NCBI GenBank assembly: GCA_965218055.1
Contig: CBDCKA010000001.1
Span: forward strand, 930,001-994,000
Reading direction: 5' to 3'
Length of the DNA stretch: 64,000 bases
Source of the DNA: CBDBKE01 sp965218055
Lineage (GTDB): Bacteria; Acidobacteriota; Terriglobia; JAJPHL01; JAPKYU01
Shown here piece by piece: positions 1 through 9,029 of the stretch. The notes under the pieces are model-generated. The model had not been told where the DNA came from and made no database searches. It was given only the letters and a program-made list of their open reading frames with translations. A program made the position numbers and the translations under genes. Positions within the stretch are counted from its first letter, which is position 1. Every line of letters begins with the position of its first letter.

Positions 1-58
1 CTGGGGTGCTGTTGCCCCGGCAGCCTTCGGAGGACTCTCCGCTGCGACATCCGGGAAC

Positions 59-1144
59 CTACCTCTTTTGGGCCAGATCCATAACCAGGCGTTCCAGAAC
101 GACGCGCTCCTCGGGCGGCGAGGAGCGCAGCGCCACGTCGGCTTCAAACAGCTTTTCCAGCGCCCCGGTCAATTCCGTGACTGTAAACTTGCGTGCCTGC
201 TCGCGTACTTTGGGGTGGACCCACTCCCGGGCCCCCTCCTTGCACTTTAGCAACTTCCGGACGTGCCCGGCGATTAAGGCAGCTACAAGCAGTGGCGAGG
301 TGTTGCGGCGCAGCATCACCTGCACCAAGCGCAGTGCGCCGGCAACATCGCGTTCCCCGATGGCGCCGGAAATTTCCCACAGGGTAAAACTGCTTTCGGC
401 CGGCACCACTGCCTGCACTTGAGCGGAAGAAATCCGGCCGCTGCCAGCAGCGTACAGCATGAGCTTTTCTAGCTCCAGAATCGCCCGGGCCAGGTCCCGC
501 GTGCAGGCTTCGGCCAATTCTCGGGCCGGATCCTGCTCTAGGACAAAGCCGTTGCGCCGAGCTTCTTCGATCAAGTAGCGGGCGGCTTGCCCAGTGGGAG
601 GCCTCTCCAGGCGCAATGATGGAACCGGGAGGAGCTTCTCCAGCCGCTCGGCCTTGCGCGCGGCGTCCCGGTCGCCCAAATCTAACGACGTCGCCTCGAA
701 CACCACCACGCTGGCCTCGAGGGGGCGCGCGAAGTAGTCCGCAATTGTAGCGACAGAATGCCGGGCTGCCGTCGCGGGCTCATCGGAGCTTTCCTCCTCA
801 CCCTCCTCGGACAGGCCGGCAGCAGGCGCCTCCGCGCGCAGCGGCCTCTGGTACTGCTTCCGCCTGGCGAGCAGGGCTTCTGCATTGCGCAGCCACAACA
901 GACGCCGGCTGGCAAACAGGCCCAGCGAGGCGGCATCATCCAGAGCCGCGCGCACCGGCACCTGGGCCAGATCGTGTTCTACTAACTCCCCACCTGGCTC
1001 CCCGTCCGGGTCCTCGAGAAAAAACTTCCGCAGGGCCTCGCGAACCCGGTCGCGAAACAGCAGCTCGTTGCCGACCAACAGGTAGCCGGGAGAAAACTTG
1101 CCTCCGGCGGCTCCCTTTAGAAACTCGGCCAGGGGCAGCCTCAT
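59..1144 (-). CDS. holA: DNA polymerase III subunit delta
   Basis: Likely the delta subunit of the clamp-loader complex, which opens the beta sliding clamp during replication. The 361-residue length and N-terminal layout (a hydrophobic core with LLVGNE, then an AAA-like fold without a proper Walker A) fit HolA, and the C-terminal part contains the helical collar-type region. The ATG at 1144 shares one base with the TGA of lptE (TGATG arrangement), so it is the last gene visible in a tightly coupled minus-strand operon. The acidic/basic linker around residues 95-125 is longer than in the E. coli protein. HolA is a divergent family; the call rests on overall layout and on the lptE-holA adjacency, which is common in bacteria. 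Confidence 0.85.
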   Translation of the reverse strand: MRLPLAEFLKGAAGGKFSPGYLLVGNELLFRDRVREALRKFFLEDPDGEPGGELVEHDLAQVPVRAALDDAASLGLFASRRLLWLRNAEALLARRKQYQRPLRAEAPAAGLSEEGEEESSDEPATAARHSVATIADYFARPLEASVVVFEATSLDLGDRDAARKAERLEKLLPVPSLRLERPPTGQAARYLIEEARRNGFVLEQDPARELAEACTRDLARAILELEKLMLYAAGSGRISSAQVQAVVPAESSFTLWEISGAIGERDVAGALRLVQVMLRRNTSPLLVAALIAGHVRKLLKCKEGAREWVHPKVREQARKFTVTELTGALEKLFEADVALRSSPPEERVVLERLVMDLAQKR

Positions 1145-1704
1145 CAGAATGCCTCAAGAAGGGAAGACACCAAGCTGGCGGCGAAAGAGCGGCCGAGCCG
1201 TTCCGCGGCCGGGCCGCTTTCTTCAAAGTAGGTGGCCGCGTCGCCGCTGATCTCGTAGATCTCTGAGAACTGGTAGTCGGGATTCTCGAACAGCAGCTTG
1301 CCGGTGCGGTGATCGGTTAGCTTCACTCGCATGCGCACGGCCATGCTCACCGAGGTGGTGCGCCCTCCGGAGGACTCGACCAGTACGGGAGTGGTCCAGA
1401 ACTGGATCACGGTGCCCGTCAGAACCGCATCGCTGCCGTTCGGTTCGGGCTGGACGCGAAATCGTGTACGAGCTAGCAATTCGCGCACCACCGCTTGGGT
1501 GAGCGCTTGCTCAATCTTGTAGCGCGAGGTCTCGTTGCGGAAGGCGGGGACGGCGATGGTCTTCACATCGGCCGGGATTTGCGTGCCCTTGCCGCCCACG
1601 CGGTAACCGCAACCGTTGCCCGCAAGGCCCAACATCAGGGCCACCGTGACCAGGGTTGTGTTGCTTGTCCTACTCAATCCCGCACCCGGTAGTCCCCGCT
1701 TCAC
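1144..1704 (-). CDS. lptE: LptE-like LPS-assembly lipoprotein
   Basis: Probable outer-membrane lipoprotein partner of LptD in lipopolysaccharide insertion. I chose the GTG at 1704 because it overlaps the TGA of the upstream gene as GTGA; an ATG at 1800 would give about 100 bases of overlap and a basic, non-signal N-terminus. From the GTG the protein is about 186 residues: a hydrophobic stretch, then a cysteine in the context LAGNGCGYRVGG. GCGYR-type sequence just after the signal is typical of LptE, although the residues before the Cys are a weak lipobox. The following segment (TIAVPAFRNET...E, then VVRELL) matches the LptE core. It lies between an Asd paralogue and holA and is translationally coupled to both. 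Confidence 0.8.
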   Translation of the reverse strand: MKRGLPGAGLSRTSNTTLVTVALMLGLAGNGCGYRVGGKGTQIPADVKTIAVPAFRNETSRYKIEQALTQAVVRELLARTRFRVQPEPNGSDAVLTGTVIQFWTTPVLVESSGGRTTSVSMAVRMRVKLTDHRTGKLLFENPDYQFSEIYEISGDAATYFEESGPAAERLGRSFAASLVSSLLEAF

Positions 1705-2711
1705 TGGATTTGCACCCTGCCCAGCTCTTCGGCAATGCGGACCGCGTTCAGCGCCGACAGGCGCAGATTGTCGGCGGCGGCCCACAGCCAGTAGCCGCAC
1801 GAGCCAGCGCGATCCCTGCGGATATCGCCGACGAGGATGTCGTCGGAGCCGGCAGCACCCACCGCCGACGGCGCCTCTTCGCTGCTCCGCCGCAGGTCGA
1901 ACCCGTCGGCCAACAGGGCCTCTTCGAGTTCTGCCGGGTCGTGCGGGCGTTCCAGCTCCACGTAAAAGGAGAACGTGTGGGCGTGAAAGATAGGCGATTG
2001 CACCACTCGCACCGAAGGCCGCAGCGTGCGGCCGCCGAGCAAGCGGTCGATGTGACGCCCAACCTGCTGTTCCACCTCGGCCAGAGAGGGCCGCCTGTCC
2101 TCCCCGCAGGCGGTCAGCAAGTTAAACGCCAGCTGGCTCCCAAACACCTGCTGTGGCATTTTTTGGAAACGGAGCAAGCTCACGGTCTGCTGATGAAGTT
2201 CCTCCACTCCTGCTTTGCCCTGCTCGCTGGCCGGCTCGAAGACGTTCACCACGGCACGGGTTATCGGAAAGCTGGCGGACAACCGTCGCAGGATGGAGCT
2301 GATGGTCAGGGCCGCCGGGTGCGCCGCCGCGAACATCTTCCCTTCCCCCGGCGGAAGCTGCCCCGTGGCTAGCGGGCCGGCCACTGCCACCTCCTGCGCC
2401 TCCTCTTCCAGCGCCCCGGTCAGGTCAATCATTCGGCAGCCTTTGCTCTCGGCCAATTTCCAGCAGTGCCGCAGAAAAAGAGCCGAGCCCGTGAAAAAGG
2501 CAAAATCCACCCCCTCAAAGCTCCCCCCATCCACGGGTCGAATAAAGGTCGGCTCGCCCTGAAACTCGGCCAGCTGTCCTTGCCGTTCCTGTTCATCGAG
2601 CAAGCTCAGGCGGCGGATGGGAAAGGAGCGCTTCTCCAGAACCTCTTTGACTTCCTTGCCCTTGAGCGAGGACGCTCCCACCAGGGCGATATGGAAGCCG
2701 GCGTGATCCAT
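1701..2711 (-). CDS. Aspartate-semialdehyde dehydrogenase paralogue lacking the catalytic Cys
   Basis: A 336-residue protein with the architecture of aspartate-semialdehyde dehydrogenase: an N-terminal Rossmann fold starting IALVGASSLKGKEV and a C-terminal Asd/ArgC dimerisation region. Where true ASADHs have the active-site asparagine-cysteine-serine/threonine motif, this protein reads AAHPAALTIS, so there is no nucleophilic cysteine. It therefore resembles the Usg-1 type of non-catalytic paralogue rather than the threonine/lysine pathway enzyme. It is followed closely by pssA at its 5' side (6 bases) and overlaps lptE at its 3' end. A structural or regulatory role is inference; loss of dehydrogenase activity follows from the family mechanism. 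Confidence 0.75.
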   Translation of the reverse strand: MDHAGFHIALVGASSLKGKEVKEVLEKRSFPIRRLSLLDEQERQGQLAEFQGEPTFIRPVDGGSFEGVDFAFFTGSALFLRHCWKLAESKGCRMIDLTGALEEEAQEVAVAGPLATGQLPPGEGKMFAAAHPAALTISSILRRLSASFPITRAVVNVFEPASEQGKAGVEELHQQTVSLLRFQKMPQQVFGSQLAFNLLTACGEDRRPSLAEVEQQVGRHIDRLLGGRTLRPSVRVVQSPIFHAHTFSFYVELERPHDPAELEEALLADGFDLRRSSEEAPSAVGAAGSDDILVGDIRRDRAGSCGYWLWAAADNLRLSALNAVRIAEELGRVQIQ

Positions 2712-2717
2712 GCAACC

Positions 2718-3599
2718 TCAAGCACCGGCGGTAAGATCGCCCGGAGGCGGCACTGGGCGGAGGAAGCGGCGGCGAAAGATGCCGCCGACGCGGGTCATGA
2801 CGCCAGAGCCGGCATAGGCCAAGGCTATCGCCAGAAGGACCGGCTCGGAATAAAACCAGATAGCAGCCACCAGCGCGCCGATCCCAATCACGGTGACAAA
2901 GGGGTGACGCCGCCGCAGGTCCACGTCCTTGAAGCTGGCATAGCGCCAGCGGCTCACCATCAGTAGCGACGTGGCCAGCAACACCGTCAGCCACAGCAGC
3001 GACCAGGGCCACCAAACCAGCGGCCTGCCATTCACGACGTGCACGACGGCGGCCACCAACCCGGCCGCCGCAGGGATGGGTAGGCCCGCAAAATATTTAC
3101 GTCCCGGACGTCCCGGATTGGCTAGCACCGGATCGGACTGGATGTTGAATCGCGCCAGCCGCGACGCCCCACAAAGCACGAAAAGAAAGCCCAAAACCCA
3201 TCCGCCGCGATGGACGTGTTCGATCAACGCGGCACTGCTTGCCGGATCAATCCAGAGGATACCCCAGGTGTAGGCCAGCAACGCCGTCGCAACCCCGAAG
3301 CTGATGACGTCGGCCAGCGAGTCAAACTCCCGACCGAACGCGCTGGCAGTGCTGGTCATTCGCGCCAGGCGGCCGTCCAGAAGGTCGAACAGCACGGCGA
3401 ACCCGATGGCCTTAGCGGCGGCATCCAAATGGTGCGCGGCCACTTCCGGCGCGAGCACCGCCTTGAGGATCTGCATCAGCGCAAAGTAGCCGCAAAATAG
3501 ATTGGCCACGGTAAACAGGCTGGGCAGCAGGTAGGCGCCGCGGCGAAGAGGCCGCAACCGGGCGGTCCTGGCCGTCTCAGTTTCTCCGCGCCTGTCCAT
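2718..3599 (-). CDS. pssA: CDP-diacylglycerol-serine O-phosphatidyltransferase
   Basis: Integral membrane enzyme that makes phosphatidylserine from CDP-diacylglycerol and serine. The CDP-alcohol phosphotransferase signature DG-x2-AR-x8-G-x3-D-x3-D is complete (DGRLAR, then G, D and D in LLDGRLARMTSTASAFG and EFDSLAD). Several hydrophobic segments follow. I place the start at the ATG at 3599, one base after the psd stop; a longer frame from 3677 would run inside psd. The psd-pssA order means the enzyme is co-transcribed with the next step, phosphatidylserine decarboxylase, giving the usual two-step route to phosphatidylethanolamine. Confidence 0.92.
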   Translation of the reverse strand: MDRRGETETARTARLRPLRRGAYLLPSLFTVANLFCGYFALMQILKAVLAPEVAAHHLDAAAKAIGFAVLFDLLDGRLARMTSTASAFGREFDSLADVISFGVATALLAYTWGILWIDPASSAALIEHVHRGGWVLGFLFVLCGASRLARFNIQSDPVLANPGRPGRKYFAGLPIPAAAGLVAAVVHVVNGRPLVWWPWSLLWLTVLLATSLLMVSRWRYASFKDVDLRRRHPFVTVIGIGALVAAIWFYSEPVLLAIALAYAGSGVMTRVGGIFRRRFLRPVPPPGDLTAGA

Positions 3600-3600
3600 G

Positions 3601-4221
3601 TTAGTTTCTCCGCGCCAAGATCGTCGAGCCCGCGCGGACCCGCTTCCCCCGCGGGACCAGAACTTCCCAGCTCTCATCCAGGAACAGATCCACCCGGGAC
3701 CCGAGCTTGATCAGGCCGACTCGCTCCCCGCGGGCTACGTGATCCCCTTGCTTCTTCCAGAAGACGATGCGGCGGGCCACCAGGCCAGCGATTTGTTTGA
3801 ACGCAATCACGCCTTCTGGCCCCTCCACCGTCACCAAGTTGCTCTCGTTTTCAATCGAGGCCTCGGGCCGTGCAGCCATCCGAAACCGCCCCGGGCTGTA
3901 TTGGACATCGCGAATGAAGCCGGCAATCGGTGCCCGGTTCACGTGGACGTCGAAGGGCGAAAGAAAGATGCTAATGCGACGAACGGGTCGCCCCTGGTGC
4001 TCGAGCGTCCGGATCTCCACCACTCGGCCATCGGCTGGGGAAACCGCCACCGGGCCCGGGTCGCCCGACACCGACCGCTCAGGATCGCGGAAGAAGTAAA
4101 GAAGGAACAGGGCGGCGGCCAGCGGCGGCAGAGCAAACCACACCCCGGCCAGCCAGCCCATGAGTGCCGCAGCCAGGCCCAGTGCTGCACCATAGCGAAT
4201 TCCGTCGGAGATCACAGCCAC
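3601..4221 (-). CDS. psd: Phosphatidylserine decarboxylase proenzyme
   Basis: Decarboxylates phosphatidylserine to phosphatidylethanolamine at the inner membrane. At 206 residues it is the short form of the family. Near the C-terminus the sequence VRAGSTILA holds the Gly-Ser autocleavage site, where the serine becomes the pyruvoyl cofactor of the alpha chain. The N-terminus has two hydrophobic stretches (roughly residues 10-45) that anchor it, and the segment SPFDVHVNRAP around residues 87-97 is a hallmark of this family. It is followed after one base by pssA, its substrate-producing partner. Confidence 0.92.
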   Translation of the reverse strand: MAVISDGIRYGAALGLAAALMGWLAGVWFALPPLAAALFLLYFFRDPERSVSGDPGPVAVSPADGRVVEIRTLEHQGRPVRRISIFLSPFDVHVNRAPIAGFIRDVQYSPGRFRMAARPEASIENESNLVTVEGPEGVIAFKQIAGLVARRIVFWKKQGDHVARGERVGLIKLGSRVDLFLDESWEVLVPRGKRVRAGSTILARRN

Positions 4222-4325
4222 GCCCCTATTTTACCAGAGCCGCAAAGCCAAAAAGGGGGCGGTGAGCCTATGTGGCCCATCGCCCCGCTGCGCTTCCCGT
4301 CCAGCCGTCAACCGGCCACAAGCCG

Positions 4326-4565
4326 TCAGGCCGGCGTCGGATGTTCCTTTTTATGCTGCTGAATCATCCGCTGCATTTCGTCTTTCAGGCGGAGTTTCAG
4401 CTTCTTCAGCCTCACCTCTTCCAGCTGCTCCTCGTCATTGAGGTAGACCTTGCTGGAGAGCTGCTGCAGTTGTTCGTCGTAATTATGGTGTTGATCCACC
4501 AGCTTCCGAAATTGCTCATTGGTTGCCACCAGGTACCCTTTGAGATCCTGAGGGCGATCCATCAT
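4326..4565 (-). CDS. YdcH/DUF465-like small coiled-coil protein
   Basis: A 79-residue, charged, helical protein. The arrangement (F/L)RKLVDQHHNYDEQLQQL, then a basic stretch rich in KKLKLRLKDEM, matches the DUF465/YdcH family of short proteins of unknown function. No signal peptide or membrane segment is seen. It lies between psd and the thioesterase with gaps of 104 and 162 bases, so it may have its own promoter or be read through. The family match is good; the role is not known. Confidence 0.75.
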   Translation of the reverse strand: MMDRPQDLKGYLVATNEQFRKLVDQHHNYDEQLQQLSSKVYLNDEEQLEEVRLKKLKLRLKDEMQRMIQQHKKEHPTPA

Positions 4566-4727
4566 AGGCCATGCCTCCGGGGAAGAAGTCTGGCTTCAAA
4601 CTAGCACGGCGTGGAACCCGGTTCAAGGAACAAATAGCGCTGGCCTGCCCGATGGGCGACACGACCGGACTAGCACCGAATGGGCAGCTGATTGGCAGCT
4701 GATTAAAACGAGCGCCAGAGCGGGCAA

Positions 4728-5177
4728 TCAGCTCCCGGCAGCCCTCTTGGCTGCCACTTTGGCAGCGAACCTGGCCCGGTCGACAATGGCGCGCCCGACG
4801 GTGCCGCGGCCGATGAGTTCGCGCTCGTCGCGCGCTTCCACGCGGAATTCCAGGAAGCGGCCTTGCACCGCAATCAGTTCCGCGCGCACCGTCACCTGCA
4901 TCCCTTCCGGAGTGGCCGCCAGGTGCTCGACGTGGATCGCGGTGCCCACGGTGAGGGCCCCTGGCGGCAGCGCCGGGGCCACCGCTCTAGCCGCGGCCCG
5001 TTCCATTGCCAGTACCATCGCCGGGGTTGCGTAGACTGCCGGCATCGCCGGGTTGAGCGACTGCACGGTGAGCGAATGTTCCACTCGTTCGCTCAATTCG
5101 TAGGAGAGGCCCGGTCGCAGCTCGGGAGTCTCGGAAGGTCCGCCAGCTGCGCCACCAGGTATCCGCTCGGTGCTCAT
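4728..5177 (-). CDS. FlK-like (hotdog-fold) thioesterase
   Basis: A 149-residue protein of the fluoroacetyl-CoA thioesterase-like group. After about 25 variable residues it shows VQSLNPAMPAVYATPAMVLAMERAA, with TPAM and the following E as the typical pieces; next come VGTAIHVEHLAATP and a terminal GRGTVGRAIVDRARF strand. Members hydrolyse small acyl-CoAs, though the substrate cannot be read from sequence. Its ATG (5177) overlaps the hemL TGA as ATGA, so the two are translationally coupled. Alternative reading: a generic hotdog-fold protein without known substrate. Confidence 0.75.
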   Translation of the reverse strand: MSTERIPGGAAGGPSETPELRPGLSYELSERVEHSLTVQSLNPAMPAVYATPAMVLAMERAAARAVAPALPPGALTVGTAIHVEHLAATPEGMQVTVRAELIAVQGRFLEFRVEARDERELIGRGTVGRAIVDRARFAAKVAAKRAAGS

Positions 5178-6493
5178 TGGGCTTTGACCCGGCGTTGCCC
5201 GGCTACGGCCTCCAGGGCCCTGGCCGCGGCGCCGACAGTAATTTCGATATCCGCCTCGCTATGCGCAGCGGAGAGAAACGCCGCCTCAAATTGCGAGGGC
5301 GGCAGGTATATGCCCTCTTCTAGCATGGTGCGGAAGAAAGCGGCAAAGGCTCCAGTATCGCTCCTCCGGGCTGAGGCATAGTCTTTCACCGGCCCGCCGC
5401 AGGTGAAGAAAAAAGTGAACATGGAGCCGCGGCGGTTGATGGTGAGCGGGACCTCGGCCGCCGCCGCAGCTTTCGCTACGCCGCCAGTCAGCCGCTCGGC
5501 CAGTTGGTCGAGCCGGGCGTAGAGATCGGGGTCGCGGCGCAACAAGCGCAACGTCGCAAGGCCGGCAGCCACCGCCAGCGGGTTGCCCGAAAGCGTACCG
5601 GCCTGATAGACGGGTCCCTCCGGCGCCACCTGGGCCATGATGTCGGCTCGCCCGCCATAGGCCCCCACCGGCAGGCCACCTCCGATGATCTTGCCCAGGA
5701 CGGTCAGGTCAGCAACGATGCCGGTCAGTTGTTGCACGCCGCCCAAAGCCAGCCGGAAGCCGGTCATCACCTCGTCGAAAATCAACAGCGCTCCGGCCTG
5801 CTCGCTCCGCCGGCGCAGCAGTTCCAGGTAACTGGGTTCCGGGGGCACGCAGCCCATGTTGCCGACGACCGGCTCGACGATGACGCAGGCAATTTCGCCG
5901 CCCAAGCGGTCGAAGGCGGCGTCCAGCGCTGCAGAGTCGTTGAAGGGCAGGGCCAGGGTCTGACGGGCCACCTCCGGTGGCACCCCGGCTGTCTCCGGCA
6001 AGCCGAATGTGGCCACACCCGAGCCCGCCTTCACCAATAGGGCATCGACGTGCCCGTGGTAGCAGCCTTCGAACTTCACCACCAGCGGCCGGCCGGTGAA
6101 GGCCCTCGCCACGCGGATAGCGCTCATCGCTGCCTCGGTGCCCGAGTTCACCAGGCGCACCTTCTCTACGGAAGGGAAGGCTTCGCAGATGAGCGAGGCC
6201 AGTTCCAACTCACCCTTGGTGGCAGCGCCGAAACTGGTGCCCCGCCCCAGGGCCTCGCGCAGCGCGTCAACCACCTCCGGATGGCAGTGCCCCAGAATGA
6301 GCGGTCCCCAGGAGCCGACATAATCCAGGTACTCATTGCCATCCACGTCCCAGACGCGGGCGCCGGCGCCGTACTCGAGCACAATCGGATCCGCGCCCAC
6401 GGCGCGGAACGCGCGCACCGGCGAATTCACCCCCCCGGGAATCAATTGCCGGGCGCGGCGGAAAATTTCTTCCGACTGTTTATGCGGCTTCAG
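5174..6493 (-). CDS. hemL: Glutamate-1-semialdehyde 2,1-aminomutase
   Basis: PLP enzyme that converts glutamate-1-semialdehyde to 5-aminolevulinate in the C5 haem pathway. Homology begins at KQSEEIFRRARQLIPGGVNS and runs to the C-terminus; the PLP-lysine motif is LGKIIGGGLPVGAYGG. The nearest in-frame ATG (6607) would add 38 residues with no family resemblance. At 6493 a CTG codon sits 5 bases after a perfect AAGGAGG (6499-6505), at the exact point where family similarity begins, so I take CTG as the likely start (439 residues). This start is an inference. The gene is coupled to the thioesterase downstream. Confidence 0.9.
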   Translation of the reverse strand: MKPHKQSEEIFRRARQLIPGGVNSPVRAFRAVGADPIVLEYGAGARVWDVDGNEYLDYVGSWGPLILGHCHPEVVDALREALGRGTSFGAATKGELELASLICEAFPSVEKVRLVNSGTEAAMSAIRVARAFTGRPLVVKFEGCYHGHVDALLVKAGSGVATFGLPETAGVPPEVARQTLALPFNDSAALDAAFDRLGGEIACVIVEPVVGNMGCVPPEPSYLELLRRRSEQAGALLIFDEVMTGFRLALGGVQQLTGIVADLTVLGKIIGGGLPVGAYGGRADIMAQVAPEGPVYQAGTLSGNPLAVAAGLATLRLLRRDPDLYARLDQLAERLTGGVAKAAAAAEVPLTINRRGSMFTFFFTCGGPVKDYASARRSDTGAFAAFFRTMLEEGIYLPPSQFEAAFLSAAHSEADIEITVGAAARALEAVAGQRRVKAQ

Positions 6494-6614
6494 GTCGGCC
6501 TCCTTGCTGCTGTCGGCCCAGCAGGCGCCAGGCGGTCGTCGAGATCGCTTCCGCACGAAGGTGTCCAACTCGCAGTGGGAATAAATCAGCGCTGTGGTAT
6601 CGATCAAACATCGG

Positions 6615-6965
6615 CTATCGCTGCGGCCGGCCGCCGCCAGCTCGCGGCGGCGCGGAGGTGATTCCCCTCGTTTTGTCGGGCTCCACCACCCAGGTCCGGC
6701 TTCCGGTGCGCTTCAGCACGTACCGCAGGGCGACACTGGACTGCACCTCTTCCCTGCCGTGAAACAGCACCGTCGCCTCCGCCTGGTCACCCTGAAAGCT
6801 GACCTGCTCGACTTCCATGGACATGGCACTGGGCGACAAGATCGGCCGGGAGTTCACGTAGTCCTGAATGGCCTTCTCGACGTCGGCCCTATCGTTGACT
6901 GGCGCCGGTCGAGAGCAGCCAGTGACGACTGTCAGCAGCAAGCAGAGCGCCAGCAGCGCGCGCAT
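6615..6965 (-). CDS. Small lipoprotein of unknown function
   Basis: A protein of about 116 residues with a lipoprotein signal: the ATG at 6965 gives MRALLALCLLLTVVTGC, with VTGC as lipobox. The mature part (DRADVEKAIQDYVNS... and a following beta-rich stretch with VQSSVALRYVLKR) resembles small periplasmic NTF2/cystatin-like folds, but I do not recognise the family. A longer frame from 7025 is possible but adds a second hydrophobic stretch. It lies upstream of hemL on the same strand and divergent from serS, so the 6966-7096 interval should hold both promoters. Confidence 0.65.
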   Translation of the reverse strand: MRALLALCLLLTVVTGCSRPAPVNDRADVEKAIQDYVNSRPILSPSAMSMEVEQVSFQGDQAEATVLFHGREEVQSSVALRYVLKRTGSRTWVVEPDKTRGITSAPPRAGGGRPQR

Positions 6966-7096
6966 CAGCCCAGAGGCTAGCGCAGAAGCTCCGACGCTGA
7001 CAAGCAGCATTCCGCCAAGCAGCACCCTGGTAGTTCCTGGTGCGGTCTGCCTTCTGTCTTCAAACCGGCGGCAGCGGTCGTGCTACAGTGGTGGCA

Positions 7097-8425
7097 ATGC
7101 TGGAGTTGAGTTTTGTGCGGGACAATCTGGAACTGGTGACCCGCAAGCTGGCCGAGCGGGGTGGCGCCGGCGGCGCGGGACTGGAACGCTTCCGGGATCT
7201 GGACACCGAGCGACGCCAGAGCCTGGTGGAAGTGGAAGCGCTGAAACACCGGCGCAACCGGGCCGGCGAGGAGATCGCTCGCCTGAAGCGGAAGCCCGAC
7301 GATGCTGCGGCGCAGAAGAAGGCCACGGAACTGATTGCCGAGATGAAGGTGCTCTCCGATCAGATCAAGGAGATGGACGAGCGATCCGGGAAGCTGGACG
7401 CCGAACTGCACGAGCTACTTGCGGGCTTGCCGAATGTGCCGCACGAAACCGTACCCGCCGGCCGCACCCCCGAGGACAACGTGGAGCTGCGCCGCTGGGG
7501 CGTGCCGCCCGAGTTTTCCTTTCCTCCGCGGCCCCACTGGGAGCTGGGGGAAGCGCTGGGTGTGCTGGACCTGGAACGAGCGGCCAAGATTACCGGGGCG
7601 CGCTTCGCCGTCTACTGGGATCTGGGCGCAAAGTTGGAGCGCGCCCTGCAGAACTTCATGCTCGACGTGCATACGCGCGAACACGGCTACCTCGAAGTGC
7701 TGCCGCCCGCAATGGTGAATTCCGCCAGCCTGTTCGGAACCGGGCAATTGCCAAAGTTTGCCGACGACCTGTTCAAACTGGAAGGGCGCGATCTCTGGCT
7801 AACTCCTACGGCCGAGGTGCAGTTGACGAATTTATTCCGCGACGAGATGCTGGAGGCTGAGCAGCTTCCGATCAAGCTGTGCGCTTGCACTCCGTGCTTT
7901 CGCAGCGAGGCGGGCAGTTACGGAAAAGACGTCCGCGGCATTATCCGCCAGCACCAGTTCCAGAAGGTGGAACTGGTGAAGTTTGCGCATCCGGAGCGCT
8001 CCTACCAGGAGCTGGAAGGGCTGACCTGCAACGCCGAAACCATCCTGCAAAAACTCGAGTTGCACTATCGCGTGATCACGCTATGCACCGGTGACCTAGG
8101 TTTTGCCGCTGCCAAGACTTACGACATCGAAGTCTGGACCCCGGGCCAGCGTGCTTACCGCGAAATTTCTTCCTGCAGCAATTTTGAAGCGTTCCAGGCT
8201 CGACGCGCGAACCTGCGCTTTCGGCCCCGGCCGCGGGGCAAGACCGAATTCCTGCACACCCTGAACGGCAGCGGCCTGGCCATCGGGCGAACCTGGCTAG
8301 CAATCGTGGAAAACTACCAGCAGGAAGATGGCTCGGTGCTGATTCCCGAGGCGCTACGCGCCTACCTGCACGGCGCCGAGCGCATCACAGCCATGGGCAA
8401 GCTGGAGGGCGCGCGCGCTTCCTGA
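7097..8425 (+). CDS. serS: Seryl-tRNA synthetase
   Basis: Charges tRNA-Ser (and tRNA-Sec where present). The start is the ATG at 7097, giving the typical N-terminus MLELSFVRDNLELV; the upstream ATG at 7040 adds an unrelated stretch. The first 100 residues form the long antiparallel coiled-coil tRNA-binding arm. The class II core follows, with motif 2 as CFRSEAGSYG and motif 3 as GSGLAIGRTWLAIVENYQ. At 442 residues it is full length. It is followed after about 110 bases by tRNA-Asn. Confidence 0.95.
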   Translation: MLELSFVRDNLELVTRKLAERGGAGGAGLERFRDLDTERRQSLVEVEALKHRRNRAGEEIARLKRKPDDAAAQKKATELIAEMKVLSDQIKEMDERSGKLDAELHELLAGLPNVPHETVPAGRTPEDNVELRRWGVPPEFSFPPRPHWELGEALGVLDLERAAKITGARFAVYWDLGAKLERALQNFMLDVHTREHGYLEVLPPAMVNSASLFGTGQLPKFADDLFKLEGRDLWLTPTAEVQLTNLFRDEMLEAEQLPIKLCACTPCFRSEAGSYGKDVRGIIRQHQFQKVELVKFAHPERSYQELEGLTCNAETILQKLELHYRVITLCTGDLGFAAAKTYDIEVWTPGQRAYREISSCSNFEAFQARRANLRFRPRPRGKTEFLHTLNGSGLAIGRTWLAIVENYQQEDGSVLIPEALRAYLHGAERITAMGKLEGARAS

Positions 8426-8533
8426 AACCGGTGATGGCTGAGCCGACCTCGTTCCGCCTGGTTGCCCCCGCCACGCTGTCAATGCGGGCGCGCTTTTGAT
8501 ATAGTGACGTGGTTGCTGTTGCGCCTGCCGCAT

Positions 8534-8608
<75 letters not shown>

Positions 8609-8616
8609 TTCTCTTC

Positions 8617-8695
8617 TGACCAGACCGATTTTTTGTACCAACAGTAGTGAGAGTCTACATCATAGCCTGGGGCCGTGAAACCGGTTTTGGTAGTA
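8617..8695. mobile_element. Solo terminal fragment of an IS3-type element
   Basis: This stretch starts TGACCAGACCGATTTTTTGT and continues with near identity to 15805-15885, the transposase-3' end of the IS3-type element there. No transposase remains; after 8695 the sequence is unrelated. The same end occurs inverted at 15376, so the pair bounds 8617-15376 facing inwards. Confidence 0.8.
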
Positions 8696-9029
8696 GGAAA
8701 GCCGCTTTGCGTCACAATCCAGTGGTCCGGGATCTAACGCGTCGGCTGGCCGCTGCGGGCAAGCACCACTGGTCATCGTCTGTGCCGCCATGAGCAAGCT
8801 CCTCCATCTGGCCTACGGCGTGCTTAAGTCCGGCCGACCCTTGACAACCAAAACGGTAGCTAGCCTCCGACTGGCAGACGCCAGACAGGACCACGCAATT
8901 GAGCCTACAGGTCGAACAAAGCGAACCTCGTCATTTGAAGATAGCGGCGGGCAGGGATTCACTTTCGCGGGCCTTTCTTCTACGTTGACGGATTCCACCG
9001 GGCAGGCAGAACTGAGAGCGCGGACCGAA
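8696..9029. other. Intergenic, no gene seen
   Basis: Between the IS end and the PilZ gene I see no open frame with family resemblance. Long frames here on both strands lack coding character and extend into the antisense of the PilZ gene. Confidence 0.5.
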
